The position numbers were made by a program, and so were the translations under genes. This document shows positions 1 to 5,172 of a stretch of 9,077 nt of DNA, piece by piece (position 1 is the stretch's first letter; each line of letters starts with the position of its first letter). Source of the DNA: Cyanobacteria bacterium Co-bin13 (GTDB lineage Bacteria; Cyanobacteriota; Cyanobacteriia; Phormidesmidales; Phormidesmidaceae); contig JACVRP010000125.1 in NCBI GenBank assembly GCA_014534385.1, positions 1 to 9,077 on the forward strand. Reading direction: 5' to 3'. The notes under the pieces were generated by a model. That model searched no databases, was not told the origin of the DNA, and saw nothing but the letters and a program-made list of their open reading frames with translations.

Positions 1-863
1 AGCCAGAAACCAGCGCCTACGAACATGCGGCCAACTTCAAGATCGTTGAGGCCGAAGTCATTGATACCGACCTTGACCTCTGGCGACACACCTTAGCCGA
101 GGGCTATCCCATCGCCTTTGCCCTCAACACCTTTGAATCATTTGACGATGCCACCCGGAATGGGGGCCGAGTACCCATGCCCAAGCGGTCTGACAACGTG
201 CGCGAAACCCACGGCTGGCACGCCATGCTGTGCGTCGGCTACTCCGACAAAGACCGTATGTTTATTGTGCGCAACTCCTGGGGCTCGGCGTGGGGCGACC
301 AGGGCTACTGCTACATTCCCTACGACTACGTCCTGCACGATGACTACAACGGTCACGACTCTTGGATTATCAAGGCGCTGAGCGATCTCGACTTTAGCGT
401 CGAAGTTTGGGAGGAAGACGAGTCCTTCTTTGCCGACGACAACTCTCTCTTGCTGTACGACTTTTACCTCTCCACCGAAGATCCAGAGGGATTTACCGGA
501 GCCCTTGAGGAACTCTGCCAGAACTACGTCGAAAACGAGGAAGACTACTACTTTGACTATGAGTATGAGGAATCCGAGGGCGATACTTACCTGCTAAACA
601 TCCTCAACTTTGACCTCACGATTGACGATGCCACTGAATTTATTGATGAGCTAGATACCCTCTGCCAGAACTACGCGGTGGATGAGGAATACGGCTTCAG
701 CTACGGCAACAGCGATGAGGAGGCTGAAGTCGAAGCGGAAGAATCTGAAGCAGCCTCTGAAGACGACTATGAGGAGGAATCCGAAGAGGAAGAATCCGAA
801 GAGGAAGAATCCGATGAAGAGGAGGAGTTTGACGAAGAGGAGGAGTTCGACGAAGAGGAATAA
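1..863 (+). CDS. C1 (papain-like) cysteine peptidase, C-terminal part, with duplicated acidic module and acidic tail
   Basis: The reading frame is open from the window edge (first whole codon at 3) to TAA at 861-863, so the true start and the catalytic Cys lie upstream. The visible part has the C1A signature: His in HGWHAMLCVGY (His codon 219-221), then Asn in RNSWGSAWGDQGYCYI (Asn codon 273-275). These match the papain His and Asn with the usual NSWG and WG-x-x-GY context, so proteolysis by a Cys-His-Asn triad is expected from the family. After the catalytic core (about nt 375) come roughly 162 residues with no Lys or Arg. They form two gapless copies of a 49-residue module sharing LCQNY, then a 51-residue tail with 36 Asp/Glu. 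Such an extension is not part of the papain fold; its role (cation binding, autoinhibition, partner docking) is unknown. An internal ATG at 177 is not the start, because the peptidase fold continues upstream of it. The gene converges on the minus-strand operon. Confidence 0.9.
   Translation, partial: PETSAYEHAANFKIVEAEVIDTDLDLWRHTLAEGYPIAFALNTFESFDDATRNGGRVPMPKRSDNVRETHGWHAMLCVGYSDKDRMFIVRNSWGSAWGDQGYCYIPYDYVLHDDYNGHDSWIIKALSDLDFSVEVWEEDESFFADDNSLLLYDFYLSTEDPEGFTGALEELCQNYVENEEDYYFDYEYEESEGDTYLLNILNFDLTIDDATEFIDELDTLCQNYAVDEEYGFSYGNSDEEAEVEAEESEAASEDDYEEESEEEESEEEESDEEEEFDEEEEFDEEE
447..701 (+). repeat. Duplicated 49-residue module within the C1 peptidase
   Basis: Two segments, about nt 447-554 and 594-701, align without gaps at an offset of 147 nt (49 codons). 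Both begin with a hydrophobic run (LLLYDFYL / LNILNFDL), then an acidic helix-like stretch, then L-C-Q-N-Y followed by acidic and aromatic residues. At the DNA level 16 nt around CQNY are identical (513-528 and 660-675), while the rest has diverged, so this is an old intragenic duplication. Each copy keeps a single Cys at the same place. I do not recognise the module as a named domain. Confidence 0.8.
783..860 (+). repeat. In-frame tandem codon repeats encoding the acidic tail
   Basis: Two identical 15-bp units encoding EEEES lie at 783-797 and 798-812. They are followed by two 18-bp units encoding DEEEEF at 813-830 and 831-848, which differ only at two third-codon positions, and a partial third unit at 849-860 before the stop. 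Because units are multiples of three, slippage would change tail length without breaking the frame. Confidence 0.85.
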
Positions 864-982
864 CGCCTGCCTAACAAAGCTCCTGAACCCCAGGAAGTCG
901 TAGTGTTACGGCACAGCCAGCCTCAAAGACGCTACGCTTCCACTGTTGAGCAGGATGCCCAGCGACTTAAAGCCGGTAGACA
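864..982. other. Convergent intergenic spacer, no clear terminator
   Basis: This 119-bp gap separates the converging peptidase and AAA+ genes. Only weak short inverted repeats are visible (for example TCCTG/CAGGA near 880-895), none with a T-run, so no intrinsic terminator can be called on either strand. No convincing small ORF was seen. Confidence 0.6.
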
Positions 983-2425
983 TCAGGGCTTGGGAAATTC
1001 CAGGTTGCGGAGGGCAAGCGCCTGCTGTAGATGAGCTAACGTCAAGGTTGGGGACTTATCGGACTGGGCCAGGGAGATAGCGGTGGTTGCGATCGCAGCG
1101 ATCTCTCCGCCGCTCAGCTTCAGATCCTCAGCTACCTGGGTCCAGCGCACTTTGCGCTCCACCTTAGCATCAGATGATATCGCCTGCTTCCAAAGTTTAC
1201 GGCGAGCCGCTGCATCCGGGCGAGGCAGCGTGATCACACCATCGAGCTGCTGTCGCCAGGAGGGCTTGATTGACTGCAGGTGATGCACCGTGAGTAGGGT
1301 TAGGCCCGGCTGGCTTTGGCGCTCCTGCAGCCAGCGCTGGAGCTGGGCCGTTTCTAGCACCGTATGGCGACCAAACCAGTGTTGGGCCGACTTGATCAAC
1401 AGAATCTCCAGCATCGGCTGATAGAGCTGGCTAAACACGCTCTCGGCAGCCTCCTCAGGAATGCTGGCCAGATCGACCCAGGTGAGGTGGAGGTGCAGGG
1501 CATGGGCGATCGCACGGGCTGTCGTTGTTTTGCCGGTGCCGGGCTCTCCGGTCAGCAGCACGACTCGGCCGGGGGCGTGGGGGCTGGCCTTAACGCTCTG
1601 AGTCAGCGCCTTGAGATTAGTTACCAGCGGCTCAGGTAAAACCAGCGATCTCCACGGCAGTGTGGGTTTTTCCTGGCTCAGCCAGTCCACTACTGGGGCA
1701 GCTTCCACCTCTACCGGCTGAATAATCTGCATGAGGCTGTCTGGATTGGGCTGCTCAGCGAGCAGGTAGGCAGTGACAGCATCACTTAGGCGCAGGTGAC
1801 GGCTCAACAGCGTAGCCTCTCCTGAATCGAGCCATTCCAAAACGCCCCGTTCGATCAAAGAATCGGGAGAAGCCAGCTTTTCCCTGGCCTGCCGCCATTC
1901 CCGGTCATTGCGGCAGAGCAGCTTGAGACAGAGATCGACGGAGGGCACATCCCAGTCGGCATCGTCGTCCTGCCGCTGCAGATAGCTGTAGAGCCGACCA
2001 AAGCGACGGTTGATTTCGGGAGCCAGCGTCAGCAAAATAATGTTTTTCTCAAACAGGCTGAGGCGGAGCTGGTCGCGCAGCAGCGGCAGCGCTAGCGCCA
2101 CGCCCTGCTGGTAGCTGGCCTGAATACGCGCTTCGAGCTGTTGGGAATAGCTGACCTTGGGCTCGGTGGCGCGCACGGGTTTGCGGTGGTCGTCGTGGCC
2201 AGACTGCCCTTCGAGGGCGATAATGCCTTTCCACCAGTGACTGGTCGCCCGTTCGCCAGAGTGGCGGGCGATCCGATCTACCTCCTTGACGTCTTGGCGC
2301 TGCCTTGCAACCGCCAGCATTAGCAGTCGGTCGAGCCAGCTAAGCTCGGCTTTGAGATACGCCCAGTTGTCGGTAAAAGGCGCAGCAGACTCATTGGGAA
2401 CTGGCGCAGCAGACTCATTGGACAT
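983..2425 (-). CDS. AAA+ family protein with N-terminal winged-helix-like region and degenerate ATPase site
   Basis: The protein has 480 residues from the chosen ATG (2423-2425). An in-frame ATG 36 bp upstream (2459-2461) is possible but would lengthen the overlap with the upstream gene. Neither start has a good Shine-Dalgarno. Residues about 20-215 (YLKAELSWLDRLLMLAVARQ, then LRLSLFEKNIILLTLAPEIN, then GRLYSYLQ) resemble the N-terminal winged-helix-type region found before AAA domains in a bacterial family that includes ATPases of contractile-injection-system clusters. The AAA domain covers about 265-480 with an intact Walker A, GEPGTGKT (293-300), and a C-terminal LSGGEIAAIATTA sensor-2-region helix. 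Where relatives have a Walker B such as FFDEADALFGKR, this one reads LIKSAQHWFGRH, so Asp-Glu is replaced by Lys345-Ser346. The sensor-1 Asn position appears to be His381 and the usual arginine-finger pair appears as Gln392-Gln393. ATP binding without hydrolysis is inferred. It is last in an operon with the VOC and zinc-ribbon genes, overlapping the VOC gene by 11 bp, which suggests translational coupling. The cellular role is unknown. Confidence 0.85.
   Translation of the reverse strand: MSNESAAPVPNESAAPFTDNWAYLKAELSWLDRLLMLAVARQRQDVKEVDRIARHSGERATSHWWKGIIALEGQSGHDDHRKPVRATEPKVSYSQQLEARIQASYQQGVALALPLLRDQLRLSLFEKNIILLTLAPEINRRFGRLYSYLQRQDDDADWDVPSVDLCLKLLCRNDREWRQAREKLASPDSLIERGVLEWLDSGEATLLSRHLRLSDAVTAYLLAEQPNPDSLMQIIQPVEVEAAPVVDWLSQEKPTLPWRSLVLPEPLVTNLKALTQSVKASPHAPGRVVLLTGEPGTGKTTTARAIAHALHLHLTWVDLASIPEEAAESVFSQLYQPMLEILLIKSAQHWFGRHTVLETAQLQRWLQERQSQPGLTLLTVHHLQSIKPSWRQQLDGVITLPRPDAAARRKLWKQAISSDAKVERKVRWTQVAEDLKLSGGEIAAIATTAISLAQSDKSPTLTLAHLQQALALRNLEFPKP
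2379..2421 (-). repeat. 24-bp tandem duplication at the N-terminus of the AAA+ gene
   Basis: A 19-bp sequence occurs identically at 2379-2397 and 2403-2421, period 24 bp. On the minus strand it encodes two copies of NESAAP within SNESAAPVPNESAAPFT. It lies in a probably disordered leader directly after the start codon and touches the end of the VOC gene. Identical copies indicate a recent duplication. Confidence 0.85.
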
Positions 2426-2846
2426 CGCCGATAACCCGTATAAACTCCAGCGGCAAGCCATCGGTATCGGCTAAAAAGGTGACCTCATAGACCCGGCTGC
2501 CAATAATCTGCTGGCGGGGTTCTAGCAGCACCTTGAGGGGACCGCTGGCCTCGCCTTGGTCAAACTGCTGCTTTAGATTGGCCAACCAGTCAGGCAAGCT
2601 TTGGGCCAGGTGCGTTAGGTCAAAAGAAAGGTGATAGTAGCCGGTATAGTGCTCATCGGCAAAGGCATCGGCGGCAGGTTTGGGCTCGGGCACCTGGATT
2701 AGCTCAATGCGCCCCCCCAGGCCTTCCATCCAGCAGGCCAGCGTGATACCGGCAGTAAAACGTTCCTGAACCGTAAAGCCCAGCTGTTCATAAAATGCGA
2801 TCGCACGGTGGATATCCGCCGTACGGATAGACGCATGGTGCATCAT
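2415..2846 (-). CDS. VOC family protein (glyoxalase/dioxygenase fold)
   Basis: The 143 residues form a single vicinal-oxygen-chelate domain made of two beta-alpha-beta-beta-beta halves. The N-terminus HHASIRTADIHRAIAFYEQL is the typical first half. Candidate metal ligands fall at the expected points: His3 or His4, Glu48 in RIELIQV, His72 in YYHLSFDL and Glu134 in LPLEFIRV. This supports a metal-dependent enzyme such as a lactoylglutathione-lyase relative, but substrate cannot be told from the sequence and glyoxalase I activity is not claimed. The start is one of two adjacent ATGs (2844-2846 or 2841-2843); no strong Shine-Dalgarno is visible. It lies 9 bp after the TIGR02652-like gene and overlaps the AAA+ gene at its 3' end, so the three are very likely one transcript. 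It carries a HIP1 site at 2797-2804. Confidence 0.85.
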   Translation of the reverse strand: MMHHASIRTADIHRAIAFYEQLGFTVQERFTAGITLACWMEGLGGRIELIQVPEPKPAADAFADEHYTGYYHLSFDLTHLAQSLPDWLANLKQQFDQGEASGPLKVLLEPRQQIIGSRVYEVTFLADTDGLPLEFIRVIGDVQ

Positions 2847-2855
2847 GGAGCGTAA

Positions 2856-3368
2856 CTACTCAAAAAGCCGAAAGTAGGGATAGCGAACCGGCACGCCCGG
2901 CTCCTTTTCCAAATTGAAGTTGATCACCGCCCACTGCGGATCTTCTTCAGCAGCGGGGCTAAACTCGACCGGCAGGCCATAGAGGCGGGGCGGAGTAGCC
3001 GGATCAACCTGTCCCCGCCAGGGGGTGCTGCGCTCTAGGTAAGCGTTGACCAGGTCTTTGTAGCGCTCGGCAATAATTACCCGCGTGGCCCGGTAGCCCT
3101 GAGTATAGAGCCGATCTAGCGCCTCATGAATCTCAAAGCGAATGCCGTCGGGATGGGTGTGCTGGCGATACCACTCGCTGTCCCACTGCCGCCAGTGTCG
3201 CCCAGACTGGAGATGCACCAGCTCCTTGCTGTCAGGATTTGCCTCAAAAGCCCCGTGCCGAGGACACAGATACGTGTCTGTCAGGGTCAGAGCCGGAATT
3301 GTCTGACGACAGTGAGGGCACTGGATTTCTGGGCCGTAGATGGGGTATTGCAACGCTGAATTTACCAT
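2856..3368 (-). CDS. Conserved cyanobacterial zinc-ribbon-like protein, probably TIGR02652 family
   Basis: A 170-residue protein that I recognise as the conserved hypothetical family found in cyanobacteria, probably TIGR02652. Family assignment is from memory of the sequence and was not searched. Near the N-terminus are CPHC (Cys17, Cys20) and CPRH (Cys35, His38). Their C-x2-C-x14-C-x2-H spacing suits a small zinc ribbon. The middle, DGIRFEIHEALDRLYTQGYR, looks helical, and the C-terminus ends with a conserved-looking GVPVRYPYFRLFE. No signal peptide or membrane segment is seen, so it is likely cytoplasmic. The start is ATG at 3366-3368 with a weak Shine-Dalgarno. It is the first gene of the minus-strand operon and probably uses the promoter with TATAAT at 3425-3430. 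Function is unknown. Confidence 0.8.
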   Translation of the reverse strand: MVNSALQYPIYGPEIQCPHCRQTIPALTLTDTYLCPRHGAFEANPDSKELVHLQSGRHWRQWDSEWYRQHTHPDGIRFEIHEALDRLYTQGYRATRVIIAERYKDLVNAYLERSTPWRGQVDPATPPRLYGLPVEFSPAAEEDPQWAVINFNLEKEPGVPVRYPYFRLFE

Positions 3369-3424
3369 TGGGCTCGAACCAGGTGACTCCTCGCGATGGC
3401 TTCCCGACGTATTTCGGTAGCCGT

Positions 3425-3430
3425 ATTATA
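3425..3430 (-). promoter_or_regulatory. Candidate -10 box for the minus-strand operon
   Basis: The minus strand reads a perfect TATAAT here, about 57 bp upstream of the TIGR02652-like start codon. A poor -35 (CTGAGC, 3 of 6 matches) lies 17 bp further upstream at 3448-3453. Because the box is nearly palindromic, the plus strand also reads TATTAT at 3424-3429, which could serve the divergent gamma-CA gene. Called from sequence match only. Confidence 0.4.
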
Positions 3431-3493
3431 ACTTTGGACGCCTGTTCGCTCAGTAGTCCCTACTTACCATTGTGCCTAGAATACCGAAACATT

Positions 3494-4039
3494 GTGAGTA
3501 ACTCGACTCCCCTTTTACAGACCCCAGGCGACTATTGGGCAGAGCCTGATATCTCTCTAGCCGCCTTTGTCGCCCCCAACGCCACTGTAATTGGTAACGT
3601 GCAACTATCTCAGGGTGCAAACATTTGGTATGGCGCTGTTTTACGCGGCGACGTAGAAGCCATTCGCATTGGAGCCTATACCAATGTTCAAGACGGGGCC
3701 GTAATTCATGGCGATCCAGGTCAGCCTAGCGTTTTAGAAGACTATGTCACGGTTGGCCACCGGGCCGTGATCCACAGCGCCTACGTCGAGCGGGGCAGCC
3801 TCATAGGCATTGGTGCCATTGTCCTCAATGGCGTTCGCATCGGCGCAGGCAGCATTATCGGCGCAGGTGCAGTCGTCACCAAAGACGTGCCGCCTAAATC
3901 CTTGGTAGTCGGGCTGCCGGGGAAGGTGGCTCGACCTGTGACAGATGAGCAGGCCGCTGAGCTAGTTGAACACGCCAAGAAGTACTACCATCTGGCGCTG
4001 GTTCATGCGGGAAAGGGGCAGGATTTGGGGTTTTCTTAG
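3494..4039 (+). CDS. Gamma-class carbonic anhydrase family protein (CamH/YrdA-like hexapeptide-repeat protein)
   Basis: The 181 residues fold as a left-handed beta-helix, judged from the hexapeptide pattern (VIGNVQLSQGANIW, IRIGAYTNVQDG, LIGIGAIVLNGVRIGAGSII), followed by a C-terminal helix. Three His expected to bind metal at the trimer interface are present: His72 (VIHGD), His89 and His94 (VGHRAVIH). The active-site neighbours Arg51 and Asp53 (RGD) and Gln66-Asp67 (VQDG) are also conserved. The insert carrying the proton-shuttle Glu of archaeal Cam is missing, as in the CamH/YrdA subgroup, so carbonic anhydrase activity is possible but unproven. It lacks the RuBisCO-small-subunit-like repeats of CcmM. 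The start is GTG at 3494, which gives the usual family length; the frame stays open further upstream but runs into the opposite gene and has no family similarity there. No clear Shine-Dalgarno is visible. Confidence 0.88.
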   Translation: MSNSTPLLQTPGDYWAEPDISLAAFVAPNATVIGNVQLSQGANIWYGAVLRGDVEAIRIGAYTNVQDGAVIHGDPGQPSVLEDYVTVGHRAVIHSAYVERGSLIGIGAIVLNGVRIGAGSIIGAGAVVTKDVPPKSLVVGLPGKVARPVTDEQAAELVEHAKKYYHLALVHAGKGQDLGFS

Positions 4040-4107
4040 GGCAGAAGGCAGAGGGTTTCCTGTAGGAGCTTTCTTCTCTGTGTCTAACTAATTTCATGAC
4101 GAGATGG

Positions 4108-4151
4108 GGAGGCAGAGCCTCCGAGAGGCATTCCCAAGCGGAGCTTGGGAA
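4108..4151. repeat. Double-hairpin dispersed repeat (cyanobacterial intergenic palindrome)
   Basis: Two perfect hairpins stand 8 bp apart. The first is GGAGGC-AGA-GCCTCC (4108-4122, 6-bp stem). The second is TTCCCAAGC-GGA-GCTTGGGAA (4131-4151, 9-bp stem), followed by CGAGAAT. From memory, elements of this form (GGCAGAGCC plus TTCCCAAGC...GCTTGGGAACGAG) are abundant between genes in filamentous cyanobacteria, so this is likely one copy of a dispersed family. No transposase is present, and there is no T-run to make it a terminator. Confidence 0.75.
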
Positions 4152-4158
4152 CGAGAAT

Positions 4159-4212
4159 CTTCCCTACCTCCCCTATCTTCCCTACCTCCTCTATTTCCCT
4201 TACCTTCTCTAT
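4159..4212. repeat. 9-bp pyrimidine tandem repeat, six copies
   Basis: Six consecutive 9-bp units follow the pattern CTYCCCTAY with small changes (CTTCCCTAC, CTCCCCTAT, CTTCCCTAC, CTCCTCTAT, TTCCCTTAC, CTTCTCTAT). A C/T-only-like tract then continues to about 4306. The purine/pyrimidine strand asymmetry could allow unusual DNA structure, and copy number may vary between strains. Confidence 0.8.
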
Positions 4213-4355
4213 CTCCCCGCGTCTCCGCGTCCCCCCTTCTCCGCGTCTTCCCCCCACCCCTCTACCCCTCAACTCACCTTCCCCCTACCCTTCTCTCCCC
4301 GTCTGGTGTAAATTATGAGAAAATTGTGACAACCTTTTAACTTTTACCTTGGATT

Positions 4356-4361
4356 AGGAGG
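4356..4361 (+). promoter_or_regulatory. Strong Shine-Dalgarno of psbY
   Basis: A full AGGAGG lies 9 nt before the ATG at 4371. It is the best ribosome-binding site in the window and fixes the start of the short psbY gene. Confidence 0.85.
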
Positions 4362-4370
4362 AAAGTATTG

Positions 4371-4493
4371 ATGGACTGGCGAGTTGTGGTCGTTCTACTG
4401 CCGATTATCATTGCCGGGAGCTGGGCTGTTTTCAACATTGGTCGGGCCGCCTTGGCTCAAGTTCAAACCTTTCTGAATAACCGGGAAGCTTAA
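4371..4493 (+). CDS. psbY: Photosystem II protein PsbY
   Basis: A 40-residue protein starting MDWRVVVVLLPIIIAGSWAV, followed by FNIGRAALAQVQTFLNNREA. The MDWR start, a single transmembrane helix (about residues 5-23) and the amphipathic tail with QVQ-x-FL match cyanobacterial PsbY, a small peripheral subunit of photosystem II near cytochrome b559 in the thylakoid membrane. Length agrees with the family (about 40 residues). It has a perfect AGGAGG 9 nt upstream and its own strong terminator at 4540-4575, so it is probably transcribed alone. TTG at 4368, directly before the ATG, is a less likely start. Short genes like this are easily missed by gene callers with a length cut-off. Confidence 0.9.
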   Translation: MDWRVVVVLLPIIIAGSWAVFNIGRAALAQVQTFLNNREA

Positions 4494-4539
4494 ACTCCGA
4501 CAAGGGTAAGAGATTTTCCGAAATTAGTTCATGGCTTAT

Positions 4540-4575
4540 AGGTGCGACGCCGTTTGGCGTCGCACCTTAATTTTT
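4540..4575 (+). terminator. Intrinsic terminator downstream of psbY
   Basis: A perfect 11-bp stem, GGTGCGACGCC-GTTT-GGCGTCGCACC (4541-4551 with 4556-4566), can extend to 12 bp with the flanking A-T pair. It is followed on the plus strand by TTAATTTTT. The T-run is only on the plus side, so it mainly ends psbY transcription, although it also sits just past the 3' end of the opposite rdgB gene. Confidence 0.93.
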
Positions 4576-4593
4576 GGCTTTGCGTGTGAAGGG

Positions 4594-5172
4594 CTATGCC
4601 AGGGTGAGCGATCGCAACTCTGGCATGAGCTGCTGGAAGGCAATGCCCCGGTGGCTAATGGCGTCTTTTTGAGCGGGGGACATTTCGGCGAAGGTTTGGC
4701 CTACCTCGGGAACGTAAAAAATAGGGTCGTAGCCAAAGCCGCCTGTGCCCTGGGGTGCTGTGAGAATTTCGCCCCGGCAGATGCCTTCGGTCTCGAGGGC
4801 AATGGTGCCGTCGGGGCGGGCCAGTGCGATCGCGCAGACAAACTGAGCGCTGCGGTCGACAGTGTCGCCTAGTTCTGAGAGGAGACGGTGAATGCGATCG
4901 CTGTCGGAGCTGCCGTAGCGGGCCGAGTAGAGGCCGGGGGCTCCGTTGAGGGCGTCTACCGCTAGTCCCGAGTCGTCGGCAATGGCCCACTGGCCGGTAG
5001 CTTTGGCAACTTCTGACGCTTTTAGGCGGGCATTTTCAATAAAGGTGGTGCCGGTTTCGTCTACCTCGACTTCTTCTGGCTTGAGCACCAGGGTCCAGCC
5101 TAGATCCTGCAAATGGGCCTGCATCTCCGTCAGCTTGCCAGGGTTGCCCGTTGCCACAACTACTGTTGCCAT
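4594..5172 (-). CDS. rdgB: XTP/dITP diphosphatase (RdgB/HAM1 family, non-canonical purine NTP pyrophosphatase)
   Basis: A 192-residue cytoplasmic enzyme that hydrolyses dITP, ITP and XTP to the monophosphate plus pyrophosphate, keeping deaminated purines out of DNA and RNA. Family motifs are complete and in order: TGNPGKLTEM (8-17, nucleotide binding), FIENARLKA (44-52), ADDSGLAVDAL with catalytic Asp66-Asp67 (65-75), GAPGLYSARY (77-86), GGFGYDPIF (144-152), MSPAQKDAISHRG (164-176). The ATG at 5170-5172 is chosen because the family starts at this point (MATVVVATGNPGK) and AGCAGG lies 8 nt upstream. The 28-residue extension to 5256 does not resemble the family. Three HIP1 sites lie in the gene (4608, 4826, 4894). 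It diverges from the ABC gene and converges on psbY. Confidence 0.95.
   Translation of the reverse strand: MATVVVATGNPGKLTEMQAHLQDLGWTLVLKPEEVEVDETGTTFIENARLKASEVAKATGQWAIADDSGLAVDALNGAPGLYSARYGSSDSDRIHRLLSELGDTVDRSAQFVCAIALARPDGTIALETEGICRGEILTAPQGTGGFGYDPIFYVPEVGQTFAEMSPAQKDAISHRGIAFQQLMPELRSLTLA

Larger units (their letters stand above)
4040..4370. other. Gene-free stretch between gamma-CA and psbY, rich in simple and palindromic repeats
   Basis: No real gene is seen here. After the gamma-CA stop comes GGCAGAAGGCAGAGGG (4040-4055, a GGCAGA-type short repeat). It is followed by a double hairpin at 4108-4151, a nearly pure C/T tract at 4159-4306 with a 9-bp tandem repeat at its start and three CCGCGTC copies (4217-4223, 4225-4231, 4241-4247), and an AT-rich island at 4308-4350 that probably holds the psbY promoter. 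I could not fix a -35/-10 pair there (TAAATT at 4309-4314 is only 4 of 6). No intrinsic terminator with a T-run follows the gamma-CA gene. Confidence 0.7.

Noticed and set aside
177..179. ATG at 177 as the start of a separate small protein
   Set aside because: The same frame is open and peptidase-like upstream to the window edge, so it is an internal Met.
682..903. Lys/Arg-rich ORF in the +1 frame over the acidic tail
   Set aside because: It is a shifted reading of the GAA/GAG repeats and has no independent start signal.
3369..3385. tRNA T-arm-like sequence (GGTTCGAGCC on the minus strand) in the TIGR02652/gamma-CA spacer
   Set aside because: Only three base pairs of the T-stem form, and no matching acceptor, D or anticodon arms can be drawn in the surrounding 80 bp.
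3239..3493. 85-codon N-terminal extension of the gamma-CA reading frame
   Set aside because: It overlaps the opposite TIGR02652-like gene, shows no family similarity, and GTG at 3494 gives the normal family length.
4159..4212. Possible CRISPR-like array
   Set aside because: Units are 9 bp and directly adjacent, with no spacers and no cas genes in the window.
4096..4340. ORFs reading LPYLPYLPYLLY-like protein through the C/T tract
   Set aside because: They are translations of the 9-bp tandem repeat and dispersed hairpins, without ribosome-binding site or protein-like composition.
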